NCBI GenBank assembly: GCA_951799425.1
Contig: OX637398.1
Location: 62,001 to 126,000 of the forward strand
Origin: Ilex aquifolium
Taxonomy: Eukaryota; Streptophyta; Magnoliopsida; Aquifoliales; Aquifoliaceae
DNA: 64,000 nt
Direction: 5' to 3'
Shown here: positions 13,139-25,400 of the stretch, in pieces
Layout: every line of letters begins with the position of its first letter
Position numbering within the stretch: position 1 is the first letter of the stretch
Program-made: the position numbers and the translations under genes
The notes under the pieces: model-generated
What the model was told of the DNA's origin: nothing
The model's database searches: none
What the model saw: the letters and a program-made list of their open reading frames with translations, nothing else

Positions 13139-16100
13139 GTTGTTTTTGTATATCTAGTGCTTACTTCAATTGTTGTTGAACATGCAGTATGTCACCCGTT
13201 ACTCGCGCAAATCCTTACGAGTCCTTGGAAGTGTGGGCGAGCCAATTAATCCAAGTGCATGGAGGTCCTTTTCTCTATTTATGCTGCTTGGTGTAAATAT
13301 TTTTAAAATCGAAATCTTTAAACCTGTTTTCTATTTATGTACCAATTGTTTTTCACCTTGACAGGTGGTTTTTCAATGTAGTTGGAGATGCAAGGTGCCC
13401 CATATCTGACACTTGGTGGCAAACAGAGACTGGTGGCTTCATGGTAGCTTTGTTTACAGTAAAAGAGAAATTGTTACAAACACTATAATTTAAACATGGT
13501 TCACCATTATTGCCTTGCAGATCACTCCCTTACCAGGTGCCTGGCCACAGAAACCTGGTTCTGCTACTTTTCCTTTCTTTGGGGTTCAGGTACTTGCACG
13601 GACTAATTTTCTGGTACTAGAAATAACTGTTCTTTCTGCTATCATCATTATTGTCTTATACTTGAGTCTCGTTCTTTAATATGAATACAGCCTGTCATCG
13701 TGGATGAAAAGGGTGTTGAGATCGAAGGTGAGTGCAACGGTTATTTGTGCGTGAAAAGCTCGTGGCCTGGCGCATTCAGAACTCTTTTTGGGGATCATGA
13801 CAGATACGAAACTACTTACTTCAGTGCATTCCCTGGCTATTATTTTAGTGGTGATGGCTGCAGCAGGTAGTTTATGAGTGGATGCACATTTGTCTTTGTA
13901 GACATTTTTCCTATTAATGCCATATGATTCTTGAGACGTCTTCGAATACTGTTAGTTTAGTTCTCTGATCTTTGGGAGCCTCTCATCCTGGTTGGTACTC
14001 TACAAGAATGTTACTTTTTGTTTAGGGACAAAAATGGATACCACTGGCTCACTGGAAGAGTTGACGATGTTATTAATGTCAGGTACCAGCTCTTCATTTT
14101 CACTATCCTATCATTGGGGAAAACATGTAAACTTTAAATTCACTTATTGAGCGAACTTGCACAACCCTAGCATACTGTTGATAAGATGTAATTTATGACT
14201 ATAATCTTGGAGTTAGCTTATTCCCTTACGTACTTGTTATTTGCGCAGCGGACATCGTATTGGCACAGCCGAAGTGGAATCTGCTCTAGTTTCACATCCC
14301 CAATGTGCTGAAGCCGCTGTTGTTGGTGTTGAGCATGAGGTACTTTTCTGTTTGAATGTGGATTTGCTAGTTAGTGCCTGATTCTGGTAGAATGCTATTA
14401 ACGTGTGCTTCAGGAAATTAGTTTCAACCATCTTTTCATTTTTATATGCTACTTAGGTCAAAGGACAGGGCATATATGCATTTGTTACCCTGGTGGAAGG
14501 TGTTCCGTATAGTGAAGAGCTTCGGAAAAGTCTTATCCTTGCTGTAAGAAACCAGGTACGTAGCGATTCAGTGGCCAAAGAATGCACCTAACTGATGCTT
14601 CCTTTTTAATGAAGTTAATTTATAGGTGCATTTTAATATAGGATTTGTGTCTGTCTTGTTTGCAAGCATTATATGGGCCATTGTATGAAATAATGGTTAT
14701 ATCTGAGACTGTCAAGCCTTAGATCATGGGTTTGGGTCTGGAAGCAACCACTTCATGCAAGTGATGCCACGTTTAGGTTTGTATCTACTCTATCCCTACC
14801 GTATCCAATGTTTGGTGATGGCTTTTCCTTTGGTTACTGTCTTTATGCTTTTGGGTTCCTCTTCTCAGACAATCTAGTTCAATCAAAGTTAAGTATTACA
14901 CAATTCACATGTCTTAGGACTCAAAAAGCCTTCTACTGTGGTGCGATGCATTGTTCAAATACCTTATGTTCTTGCTTAATGCGAATGTAAAACCTTCAAG
15001 CCATTCTGCTTCATACCTAGATTGCCTCGTGGCTGCTTCTTAAAACTGCTTCACTATGGTAAAATAGGGTGCATAACATGTTGCCAACCAAACACAATGT
15101 GCAAATTTTCTTCTTACTGGCAAAATGAACTTGAGTGTCATCATAATGCTGAACACAAGTAACTACTAATTGAACCCGTAAATAGTTTCACAAATAAAAC
15201 TATATAGCCTTTTGTGAAATACTTTACTGATGAATATTCAACCACTCGCTCTTTGATGAAGGTAAAATGAAAAACTGCTTGATGTACCGAAAATTTTTAT
15301 TTGTTTCTTGTTTCCAGTTTTAGTGGTTCAGGGTCTTTTGCTTTGTATTTCATGTCTTTATGTTCTGTTAGATGTCTTCCCCAGGGGAATTCTTCCTTAT
15401 ATCTTCATTATCATTTTTTTTGTGAACTTTCATGTATATTGTTGGAGTTCTTATTTTTATATTTTATATTTATGTTTATGAGCATAAGCCAGTGTAGGGT
15501 AATATTGTAACTACCGTAGATATTGGTTCAATATAAATAAGAGGGTGAAGACCAACACAGCCTAATACAACTGATTATTTCTCTCAATCTCTCTTTCCAA
15601 TCTCTTTCTTCCTCCCTTTTTCTCTCTCATAAACTTTACCTTTTAACTTGGTATCACAACAAAATTTTCTTTTTCTTTTTAGCAAATAAGTGCAAAAACA
15701 ACACAGTACAAACAATCGAGAGGGTTTCTCTGCATTGACGTAATCGCTAGAAAAATGATGTCATCACTGAAAAAGTGACGTTAGTAATTTTCAGCAACTC
15801 AAATAGTGGTCTGACTCGAATTTGTGCCCCGTAATTATGGCGATATTTTTAGAATTTTTTTGAGGCCATCTAAGTTGGTTTTCCTATTTTTGAATATTTT
15901 CAGAAAAATAGGGCCTATTTTTTTAGATCTGCGAATTTCGGCCCTTTTCTCTTTTGATATAGAAGTACATTTTTTTTGGAACTGCCATTTAAAAATGAAC
16001 AGATTACTCATTATTATAGTTGGATGTGAAAGACATCTATTGTTCAAAACAAATTGTTCTTTTTATTCTTTAGATAATATTATTTTCATATAAATGTAGA

Positions 16101-19100
16101 TAGGTGAAAGATATGTGAAAATTGCATAAAATATTACTAGAAGAAGAGGATATATGATTTTTTTTTTCAAAAAGAAAATGGTTTTTCTAGTCCATACAAT
16201 ATTCGTAAGAAAGAAAAATTTGTATTGATTGGTATTGATACTTTTATTTCTCTTATTCAAATTTTTAGAATACGCCATGCCCTAGCAATTAAATTGGTTG
16301 AACTCTATAACATAAAGAATAAAAAAGGCCCTAAATTTCTATTTCTGCCTATTTTTGTCGTTCTACATTTAATTTACGTGTACTAAAATACATCGAAAGG
16401 TTTAAGAACCCCACCCTTGTTGCTTACTGAAAAACTTTAATCTTTAATGTTTTTTATTTTATTAGACTACTTCTGGACTGAGGAAGGAGTGTCGACCTCC
16501 CTATATTTGGCCTGAACAGTGGCAAAACTATTCCTTGGCTGTGATTTGTTGTGTTTTTTAGGCTTCTGTGTTGTTTTTTCTTGGTTCCTACGTGTAGTCT
16601 AGTTTGGGCCTTATGGTTGTTATAGCTTACTACCGACACGGGTTGTGTATTTTGCGGTGTTTTTGGAGCAAACCAGTGCCGATAACACTGTTCTCCACTT
16701 GGACATCGTTCAACTATTTTTCATTTGTGTTATTTTATTGTTCTTCGGCCTTTGATGGATGTTTTGAGACCTGCGGGGTTGATCTATGAGTTGCTCAGCC
16801 TGTTTTGGGCTGATTTGGAGGTATTTTTTTGTCTTTGTGTTGGCTTGTGACCTCTAGTTGTTTGATTTGGTGCGGCCTTTGTGTTGAGTTACATGGTTGT
16901 GTGCTCTAGCCTCTAGTGTGATTGAGGATTGTTGTAGTCTATTAGTTCCGATCATTGCATAGTTTACCATGGGTTTCGTAATGATGAACTTGAATAGTGG
17001 TTGTGGTGGCAATTGTGGTCCACCTTATAGTGTCAGTCTTGGTGGTCGAGGTACCTATGGAAGACGTGGTGGTCATTGGTTATCGTTTTGTGTGGCAGTG
17101 TACTTATTGTAGTGGCATAGTACATACTGAGTATTTTTGTTGGGTTAAGTATAGGAGACCCTCAAATGCTCATCAGGCTTCTGGTGATCCTTTCGGTTCA
17201 ATACTACACTAGCCTTCTACCGATGGCCCTTGCATCTGGTTATGGTTCTCATGGTGATCTTTCTTATCAGGTTACTCAACTCATTCAACAGTTATCTTCC
17301 CTTTCTCCACATTTGTTTGTCCCTATCACCGGTCTTGCTAATGGAGGTAACTCTGCATATGTGGTTGTTCAACCGTCTTCATCATTTTGGATCAATGATT
17401 CAAGGGCTAGTGTCTAATATTTCTTTTCTATTCTCTAATTTTCGATCGTTAAACTAACGTATTGTGTTAGCTGATGGTTCTTTTCGACCAGTACATAGGA
17501 TTGACGATCTCCGCCCTACTCAGTCTATGCTATTAACCTCTGGTTAGTTTGTTCTTAATTTTTTCTTTAACTTGTTATCTGTGAATTAGTTAACTAAGTC
17601 CTTACAATGTTCAGTAACATTTTCTCCATCTTCTTTTGTTTTCAGAACCTTAGGGCGAAGAAGGTGATTGGTATGGGGCAAGAGCGCAATGGCCTTTATA
17701 AATTAGATACTGGTATTTTGTTCTTCCTTGAGTGCTACGGTGTCTTCTCTTTAGTGGCACTTCCGACTGGGTCATCCCTCCTTGTAGAAGTTACGTCAAA
17801 TTATCTCTGGTTTGAGTTTTTCTTCGGTGTTAGAATGTGAGGCTTGCCAATTAGGCAAGCATCACAGTGGTTCCTTTCCTCCTATTCATCAAGTCGTGTA
17901 TCTCGTCCATTCAATGTTGTTTATACAGATATCTAAGGTCCAGCAAGAGTCAAAAGTCTTTCTAGTTATCAAAATTTTGTAATCTTTGTCGATGATTTCT
18001 TTCATATGACTTGGTTATTTCTTAAGAAAGATAGATCTGAGTTGCCTAAGGTCTTTACCACATTTTATAATGAAATTCTAGTCCAGTTTGATGTACGTAT
18101 TAAAAATTTTCAGTTTGACAATGCTCTTGAGTATATTCAGTCGTTTATGAAAATCTCTTGTGCTGACAGTGACATTATCCATCAAACCACCTGTCTACAT
18201 ACCTCCTAACAAAATGTCGTTGTTGAACATAAACACCGTCATTTGTTGGATGTTGCTCGCACCTTGATATTTAACATGCATGTACTGAAACCATATTGGG
18301 TTGATGCAGTTCTTATTTCTGTAAATCTTATTAATTGCATGCATTCCCCCATTTTAGACAACAAATCCACTTTCTCGTTGATAAATCGCCATTTGGTCTC
18401 ATTCCTCATATTTTTTGTTGTGTCGCATTTGTTCATCTTCTTGGTCCAGGTTAGGATAAGCTTTCGCCTTGCTCTATTAAGTGTGTTTTTTTTTTATATT
18501 CTCATACTCAAAAAGGTTATCCCTGCTATGACCCTGTTTCTCGCGGATACTGTGTCAGTGTTGATGTTACCTTTTTTGAATCATCATCTTTTTTTTCTTC
18601 GTCAAGATATACACTTTCCGAAGATTTAGTATTTCCTAATCAGGGAGAACTTTTGTTGCATGTTTTACCAGATTTTGCATCTTCGTCCTCCCCTATTACT
18701 ACTTCTCCATTGCAAGTTTATCGTCGTTCCAAGGACAAACAAGTTGTTCCATATGCTCAGATTCACAACAATCTCCTGATTCTATTGAGGTATTGCCCTC
18801 TGAGCCGTCAACCGTCAAGTAGTTCATCTTCTTCTGATTTGCCTATTGCATTAAGGAAATGTACTCGTACTTGTATCCAACATTCCATTTCTGATTTTGT
18901 CTCTTTACATCGGCTTTCCTCATCTTTTTGTTGTTTTACATCTGCCTTGTCTTCTGTATTTGTTCCTAATTCCCTGCAATAGGCATTGACATCTCCTGGA
19001 TGAAAATTGGTTATGGATGAGGAAATAAAGCCCTTCATGACAATCATATATGGAACCTAACCTCTGTTCCTTCTGGAAAACGGTCCATTAGCTGTCGTAC

Positions 19101-21601
19101 GATTCTGTTGAGCATTTGAAGGCATAGTTGGTTGCCAAAAGCTACACCCAAACATATGGTGTGAATTATAGTGAGACTTTTTCTTCGGTTGCTCGTCTTA
19201 TTTTGATTGGCCCTTGTATCAACTTGACATAAAAAATATTTTTTTACATAGAGATCTATAGGAGGAGGTATTTATGGTTCAACCTCCAAGTTATGTTGTT
19301 TCTGGAAAGGAACAATTAGTATGGTTTTTGAAGAAAGTATTGTATGGCCTGAAACAATCACCACGTGCTTGGTTTGATAAATTCAGTGTAGTGGTACTTT
19401 AGTTTGGCTTTCAGCGCTCTACTTCAGACCATTCAATTTTTATTGGTAGGTCTTTTGCAAGTTTTATCATTGTTATTGTATATGTTGATGACATTATCAT
19501 TAGTGGCAATGACTCGGATGATATAGCCTACTTTGGGATCTATTTGGGGAAGCGGGTTCATATCAAAGATTTAGGACTTCTTCAATACTTCTTAGGGATT
19601 GAGGTTACCTGGTCAAAGGACGGTATCAGTTTGTGCAAACGGAAGTACGTATTGGATTTACTATCTGAGACTGGTATTCTTGGTGCACTTCCAGTTGATA
19701 CTCCTCTGGATTCTACGGGGAAGTTAGATACTGAGAGTAGAGAGTTTTTTGATGACATAGGGCGGTATCAGAGGTTGATTGGTAAGCTGATTTATCTCAC
19801 AGTTACACCCTGATATTATATATGTGGTTAGTGTAATTGGTTAATTCATGCATGCTCCTCGGAAACCTCATTGGAAGGCTGTCTGTCCTATTCTTCAGTA
19901 TCTAAAAGGGTCTTCGAGGAAAGGATTATTATATCAATCATCATCATCCATAATTGTTATTCGTTTCTCTGATGCTGATAGATGATCTACTTCTGGCTAC
20001 TGTACGTTTGTTGGGGGCAACTTTTTTACTTGGCGTAGTAAGAAACAAAATGTAGTTGCGCGATCTAGTGCAGAGGTTGAATATCGGGCTATTGGTCATA
20101 CTGCGTGTGAGATGTTGTGGATCCGTTCTTTACTTTGTGATGAGTATTAATGTTCCTTCTCCTATGCAGTTGTATTGTGACATTCAGATAGCGATTTTCA
20201 TTGTGAGTAATCTTGTATTTCATGAGCGTACTAAACACATTGAAGTGGATTGTCATTTCGTTAGAGATTTGTTGATGCGAAAGGAGATCATCACTCCATA
20301 TATCTAGTCTTGTAATCAATTGGGTGATATTCTTACCAAGCCATTGGTTCGATCTGCCTTCAGTAATTTATGTTCTAAGATGGACATTTTTTATCTTTAT
20401 GCTCTAGCTTGAGGAGTTTTTTTTTAGTATAAGTTGAGGGGGAGTGTTAGAGTTCTTATTTTTATGTTTTATATTTATGTTTATGAGCATAAACTAGTGT
20501 GGGGTAATATTGTAGTTACCTTAAATATTTGTTCAATATAAATAAGAGGATGAAGGGTACACAGTCTAATACAACTTATTATCTCTCTCTCTCTCCTTTG
20601 TTCTTTCTCTCATAAACCCTAATATCAACTTTACCTTTTAACTTATACCTGTGTTGCTCAAATTGGCTGGGGTCAAATGGGCTAAGTTAGTGAATTTGCT
20701 TTACCTTACTTTGGCTTACGACCAGGAAGTTTGGGCTTGTCTTGTGAGAGATTTACTTGGATGTTGGATCAGACTAGGTTCATAGTGCGATGGCCACAAT
20801 TGTCAATGTCCATGGTCTGGTAGAAGAAGTGTCATTGTATTAATTTTTAAGCTTGGTATTAGGAGAAAACACCATGATGTAGGTTCCTGAATCAGCCAGT
20901 AAGCTCCTTGCAGAGACTGATCTCAGCATCATTCTCCTATCTTGCAATGATGGAGATATAATGCCGCACCAAAAATTGAAAGCAGTTGTTTTTAATAATC
21001 AGAAAACATACCCCTAAGCTTCTATAAATCCCACCTCTAACATAAAAAGGGGGAAAAGAAAAAAACTGATCGCTTACCATAGGTTCCCTCAGGATTGTTA
21101 TTTGTCTATTTGTCACATTGTACCAATTGATATATCGCATGTTCATGAAATGCAAAATGACTTCTGGATGAGATTTGAAATCAACATTTCTGTCTTTGCT
21201 AAGCATCTGTCATTTTCTCCAAAAATTGCAACTTGTGTTGGCATTATATCTTTTGATATTTTTATTACTTCATGATCGCTTTACAACCCTTTTGTCAATA
21301 CTAGTCCTTGCAGCATATGTGGTCATTTGTCTAAAAGCATCTTCCTTGTGCTTGAGATTGGTGGGTAAAAAAATCATAAGCTCCAAGTTCTAAAGCTTGT
21401 TAAGTTGCATATCAGATTGGAGCATTTGCAGCGCCTGACAAAATCCATTGGGCTCCTGGTCTACCAAAGACAAGGAGCGGAAAGATAATGAGAAGGATAT
21501 TAAGGAAAATTGCTTCAAGGCAATTAGATGAGCTCGGGGATACAAGCACACTTGCAGAGCCAAATGTAATCGACCAGCTTATTGCACTTGCTGATTGCTG
21601 A
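1..21601 (+). CDS. ACS: Acetyl-CoA synthetase (acetate-CoA ligase, plastid type), 18 exons, 5' end outside window
   Basis: Activates acetate to acetyl-CoA through acetyl-AMP. Exons: <1-473, 679-822, 956-1111, 1229-1351, 1458-1626, 4394-4476, 8692-8793, 8871-8959, 9065-9155, 10130-10243, 13188-13264, 13365-13443, 13521-13589, 13691-13866, 14026-14082, 14249-14339, 14457-14555, 21416-21601 (stop TGA). Phases agree at every junction and no stop interrupts about 790 codons. Visible motifs: the AMP-binding core [12 protein letters not shown] split by intron 7, [10 protein letters not shown] in exon 12, YYFSGDGC in exon 14, [20 protein letters not shown] across exons 15-16, and the catalytic-lysine segment TRSGKIMRR in exon 18. 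The first in-frame ATG is at 243, but the frame is open back to position 3 with a Ser/Arg/Pro-rich, acid-poor stretch like a transit peptide, so the true start lies upstream. Intron 10 uses a GC donor. The family assignment is very safe; plastid location is inferred. Confidence 0.94.
1647..1726. repeat. 40-bp tandem duplication in ACS intron 5
   Basis: Two adjacent near-identical 40-bp units (1647-1686 and 1687-1726), each starting TTCATGTCTTGGGTGCA, lie about 20 bp inside the intron donor. They differ at one or two bases. Confidence 0.85.
2713..3287. repeat. About 290-bp tandem duplication in ACS intron 5
   Basis: Unit 1 (2713-3002) begins AGTGATGCATGAAACTTTC and is followed directly by unit 2 (3003-about 3287) with the same start. 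Unit 2 lacks one CATCC of a short internal repeat and differs at a few bases, so the duplication looks fairly recent. No coding content is seen. Confidence 0.9.
3288..4393. other. Remainder of ACS intron 5, unassigned
   Basis: This intron stretch has no recognised gene. The part at about 3560-3990 differs in texture from the AT-rich flanks and contains a short + strand open frame from 3775 rich in Lys and Arg. Organelle-derived DNA is conceivable, but I cannot show it. A C-rich tract sits near 4270. Confidence 0.4.
4412..5309. repeat. 449-bp tandem duplication copying the 3' part of ACS exon 6 and following intron
   Basis: Unit 1 is 4412-4860 and unit 2 is 4861-5309, head to tail at a constant offset of 449 bp, with only a handful of differences seen (for example CAATGAC against CAAGGAC). 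Unit 1 starts inside exon 6, so unit 2 carries about 65 bp of exon sequence and the exon's donor site but not its acceptor. The copy is therefore probably skipped in splicing. Genuine exon 6 remains at 4394-4476. Confidence 0.93.
5633..6720 (-). mobile_element. RTE-clade LINE remnant, 5'-truncated, degenerate reverse transcriptase
   Basis: On the minus strand 6631-6035 an open frame reads as the C-terminal half of a plant RTE-type reverse transcriptase. It has the [11 protein letters not shown] segment, then [13 protein letters not shown], then ENDIVLVDE where the family has ADDIVLVDE, so the catalytic Asp pair is damaged. RETLESKGF and [12 protein letters not shown] follow. Minus-strand sequence near 5700-5640 (ACCGACCCCAAATGATTGGG then AAGGCTTG) matches the usual 3' end of these LINEs. 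The 5' part beyond about 6720 is missing. It is an inert insertion in ACS intron 6. Confidence 0.85.
7014..7344. mobile_element. hAT-type MITE, 331 bp, with 8-bp TSD
   Basis: The ends are inverted repeats: CAATGATCAAAAT at the left and, read inward, CAAGGATCAAAAT at the right (12 of 13 match), both followed by TCGTTT-type sequence. The flanks are identical 8-bp direct repeats TTTGCAGT (7006-7013 and 7345-7352), the size used by hAT transposases. The interior is made of GAAACGTTTCCG-like motifs and encodes nothing recognisable. Confidence 0.85.
7420..8304. mobile_element. hAT-like non-autonomous element, 885 bp
   Basis: The left end is TAAGGCTGTTAAA and the right end, read inward, is TATGCTATTAAA. 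Both subterminal regions carry GCCGAGCC / GGCTCGGCTC motifs in opposite orientation, typical of plant hAT MITEs. The flanking 8-mers TTCATGAC (7412-7419) and TTCATGAG (8305-8312) agree at 7 of 8 positions. No transposase frame is visible. The terminal repeats are imperfect, so the exact ends are less certain than for the neighbouring element. Confidence 0.6.
11128..11150. repeat. Poly-C tract in ACS intron 10
   Basis: About 23 consecutive cytosines, followed by a C/A-rich run. The long Gly- or Pro-rich frames read across it are artefacts. Confidence 0.9.
13064..13136. repeat. Compound (GT)n(GA)n microsatellite
   Basis: About 27 bp of GT dinucleotides run directly into about 46 bp of AG dinucleotides, roughly 50 bp before the acceptor of ACS exon 11. 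The alternating tract lies close to the branch-point region. Confidence 0.95.
15440..15648 (+). repeat. Copia 5' LTR
   Basis: About 209 bp, starting TGTTGGAGTTC and containing TTCAATATAAATAAGAGGG (a TATA-like segment) and CT-rich sequence. It aligns with the 3' copy at 20445-20643 with visible substitutions and a small indel, so the insertion is not very recent. Confidence 0.85.
17000..20350 (+). pseudogene. Copia gag-pol remnant
   Basis: Fragments occur in the expected copia order but in shifting frames. A zinc knuckle CTYC..VH..FC lies near 17100-17145. A protease motif WINDSRAS lies near 17388; the family has DSG, so the active site is altered. The pre-integrase segment [11 protein letters not shown] is near 17672, the [10 protein letters not shown] zinc segment near 17840, and integrase core remnants run from about 17930 to 18420. 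Reverse transcriptase has YVDDIIISG near 19480 and [13 protein letters not shown] near 19570. RNase H has [11 protein letters not shown] near 20060. Stops and frameshifts separate these blocks, so no functional polyprotein is encoded. The gag part at 15661-17000 is too decayed to delimit. Confidence 0.85.
20445..20643 (+). repeat. Copia 3' LTR
   Basis: About 199 bp, starting TGTTAGAGTTC directly after the polypurine tract. It has the same TATA-like segment and CT-rich end as the 5' copy. Confidence 0.85.
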
Positions 21602-22450
21602 AGTTCCAAAACACGTTGAATTCAGACTCCCACTGATTGGTTCAGTTGCAGACTCCCACTGATTGCAAGTTTGCGGGGTGGGTTAAATATATCAGATATT
21701 TTGGTGTTGCAATTTTTTGAGCGTTCAGATAATATTTTTTAGCGTCCTACCAAAACTTTTATATTTGCATCTTTGTGGTGCCAAATAATAATAATGCAAG
21801 CAAACCTTTGTTTTGCAATGTTGCCTAAAATATGTTCTGCACCCTATGATACGGCTATTGTGTACATGTATAATTAATGTGCATCAAGGGCAGTGGAACT
21901 CACAATGTGAAATTTAATTGAGTGTACTTCCAAGTTTCTTTGCCATTGCAGTGACTTTGCTTTTGCTTCTGCTTCGATATATTATTATATTACAGGGAAT
22001 TATACATTCCTTATACATAATAAACTTGATAATTATGCTTAAACACTAAAAAACCAAGCAAACATATACATCCAATTTGATAATTTGCCGGAACCGACGA
22101 CAGCCTTGGAAGACACTGTGATTCTATGAATAATTTCTTTGTTTACTTTTCACCTTAACTCCTCTTCTGCTTCAAAAATGTCGACCTTGCTGTCACTGGA
22201 TTAGTCCGTTCCCATGTGACACAAGCAGAAAGTTGGCCCGAAAAGTGAGAATGAAACTCAAGGGGAGACTAACGCTTATTGCTACTACTCGTGCAAAAGA
22301 AAATAAACAACACAACACCATTTAAGCCAATAATTAAATTAGGAATAAAGAATATAAATGTTGTTCCGAAGATCTTTCCATACAAGATATAAAACCATCT
22401 AGAAGTCAGACGGCATACTGGATAACTCTGCAAAAACTGCTCTCCACCCA
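21602..22450. other. Intergenic spacer between convergent ACS and HGSNAT-like genes
   Basis: It contains the two 3' UTR regions facing each other. The hexamer AATAAA at 22309 (read on +) and AT-rich sequence could serve cleavage, but no terminal site can be fixed. No gene or transposon is seen. Confidence 0.6.
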
Positions 22451-25400
22451 CTACGATCTGATGCCAATAAATCCCAACTGCAGAAAGGATACTGATCATC
22501 AGAGAAGGTTATCATACCAGAAGGACACCAACCATGAAGGGTATTTAGAACTCATAAATAAAACTCACTATGTTATTTTGAGTTTTTCTCCAGTAAAATC
22601 CTTGGAGCACAACTGGAAGGACATTGCAGGCTGCAAGAATATATATCATTAAAGCATGCATTCCCATCCACTCCAACACTTTTGTAGGCCTCCTATATCC
22701 GTACAAATCAACCTGCAGCAGGAACAAATTGAAAATAGCCATATGGGTTTTGTGGTCTCATTCTTATGCAAAAATCAATTCTCTTAAACATAACAGATGC
22801 TGTATAGTATACAGATCATCAGATGCTCTTTTTCTTGTATTTATTAATTATTCATGTAACAAATAATATGCATAGAGGTATGATACAAATTCGTCCAAGA
22901 TGATTAAATGACAGTTCTCAAAGAAATAAGACTTCTATCACTGACCAGAACATATATGCCAGAAATTAGAATGCCAGCCACACCAGCAGTGACACAAGTG
23001 TAACTGAAAGTGTACAGAGCCTTGTTTACATGCATTCCTGCCAAAATATACAGATTATTTATTAAAATACCTCATTTTACAAAGCTAAAATAAGATTGAG
23101 ATGTGAAAGCCTAAGGTAGTAGTATAAGGAACTATTTAGTACCACTGAAGTCCAAAATAAAGCCTATGACTGCAAGGGCAGAGGCTGGAATCAGCCAGTT
23201 CAGAATCCTATCTGTGTGTTCCTGCAGTGAGCAGACTTTTTTAAGTAAGAAACGCATCCAGCCCATGACATGAATTTCATGACTCATCAGAAGTAGGAAC
23301 CTTCATGTGAACGATAATATGCCCATAGTGCAATCCAATCAAGCAAGTTACAACGGCCATCATGGTGCTGCAATCAACTAAGAAGTATGTCACTCAGAAG
23401 ACTAAGAAATTGAAGCAAAAGATATGTCATGCAGGATTTCAACCCTACATTTTCTAACCATAAGAATTGTTTGTACAAAGTGATTGCCATCAAACACAAA
23501 CTTGAGCCCCAAAGCTTGGCAACCCAATCATGTTACTACTGCACCAAGCAATGACCCCTTCTCCACTCCACAAATTCTTAAATTTTCGAGTGCTTAAACA
23601 ATTAATGAAGTCATAAGCCAAAATCAAATACCAAATCATATCATTTCCCTCCTTCCCATTGACTCAACCACTAAAAGTCTCATAGTGTAGGGCCACTCTC
23701 CTCTCTTCAATTTCAAAACCTGATATAGGGCAGTGATCGAATAGAACTGTTGGAGTCAATTATAATCAGTTTTCAGGGGACATACTGGGGTTTTCTGGTT
23801 GCAGAAAGGTAATAAAGCATAAGGATTCAAGGTTTTGAAGGTACCAGGAAATAGCATGTTTATGGGATTTTTTGGGCTTATAATGTTGGGAAAGCAGAAG
23901 TGCACGCAAAACATGGTCGCTGACTGCTTGCTTTCACAGTCCAAACTGTGAACTCTCCAAGGTGACTGGGGACAATGGTACCACAAAAGGATACAAACAA
24001 AATTACATTGATTTATAACTAGGCACCCATACAAAACTAAATGTATGTCGTACAATGTATAAGGCTAACCTCCCACTCGACTACTACAATGCTACGACCT
24101 GACATGTCACCTTTTCTTAAAAGAAACAGTGAGAATACCAGATGTTGGACACAAATCACGCATAAACTGGACTTCTCATGTGACCACTCGTGGACAACCA
24201 CTCAAGGAAACTTCACTTAACCACTCTTACCCACTTACACTTTACTTCACTAAACTTGCAGACAACATGGGTGAAACCACGCTCCCTTTTATTGATTTGG
24301 TTTTCAGACCGAAAGAGTTGCTTTATCACCACCTTCCGTGCCCTGGAGACTACCTGGAAGCTCCCCCACAAGATAAAGGCAGGGTAGTAATATGAGGGGG
24401 CACTCTTAAACTTGCAAGATTTGAAGAATAATGGGGTTAAAGTGCTTGGATCATGCCAACCATGTCATTTTGGCTAAAATGTGATTTACTGTCTTGATAA
24501 TTTATTTGAGAATATTTTCATGTCTATGTCTCATAATTATGAAGTCCCAACTGTGAATTCCTGAAAAAGAATAGGGGCTGATAATATTTCAAGGACTAGG
24601 GTGCAAAAGTAATACTCTTAAATAGGAAGCAGTAAAAAACCTAATAAAACTGCAGCAAGCAAAAGGGAGCAATATATCTACAACAAACCACCTGAAGAAA
24701 CACTTACTGGTGTGACAGCCACCAGAGTTGCAATAGGCTCTCTTCAGGGCATGCAACAGAATCTATAAAGAAGAAAAGGGTAACAAACCTTAAAAGTCCC
24801 TCTGGATCAAATGGGGTTTGACACCATGAAGGAGCATTAGGAGGAGGTGGGCCATAATCTGGAGAATGTATACTGCATTGCTGCGAAAATAGAAAAGAAT
24901 ATTCAAAGGTGAAGTGTTGGATGCAGGTTTGCAGCCAAAGTAAAAATCATGTAGCCACTTCAATAGAAACCTTCATCCGTTCGTAAGTTGGTTTACGGTA
25001 CATATGCTGAATTCCAAGAATTTTACGATCAATCATGCCAGCAGCATTACAAGCAGGTCCAGAGTCACCCCGAACTCCACATTTTATCTTTGATGAGATA
25101 TATAAACAAGATTAGGCAACTGCTATCCATACAAACTAAGCCACACAAAATTCTGTAGGTTTCATAGCTCTTTTAAAAAGCCATACTCACTGAAAATGTC
25201 ACAGATGCAAGAAAAGAGCTGCTGTCTAAAATTTGATACTCCCAGTCAGGAACATACAAACCGTACAAGAGGCTCAAATATATGGTTGTAAGTATGAACC
25301 CTGCCATCCTGCGGCAGTTATATAGGGAATCAAAAAATTAACCACCAAAAAATATGTACTAAGATAGAAGATGACATTCTTTCCTACCAGGAGAGGAAAA

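Larger units (their letters stand above)
10244..13187 (+). other. ACS intron 10 with GC donor; no gene inside
   Basis: The intron starts GCAAGAAC after GATGAG and ends ATGCAG. It holds simple repeats and short open frames, none with recognisable homology, and I see no transposon ends. Confidence 0.8.
15440..20643 (+). mobile_element. Ty1/copia LTR retrotransposon, degenerate, in ACS intron 17
   Basis: A 5.2-kb element in the same direction as the host gene. LTRs begin TGTTGGAG / TGTTAGAG and end near TTTTAACT. The left LTR is followed by TGGTATCACAAC, close to the initiator-Met tRNA binding site. The right LTR is preceded by the polypurine tract GTTGAGGGGGAG. Flanks are TATAT (15435-15439) and TATAC (20644-20648), an imperfect 5-bp TSD. 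Coding order gag, protease, integrase, RT, RNase H shows copia rather than gypsy. Many stops and frameshifts make it non-autonomous. The intron stays spliceable in principle because both splice sites lie outside the element. Confidence 0.9.
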
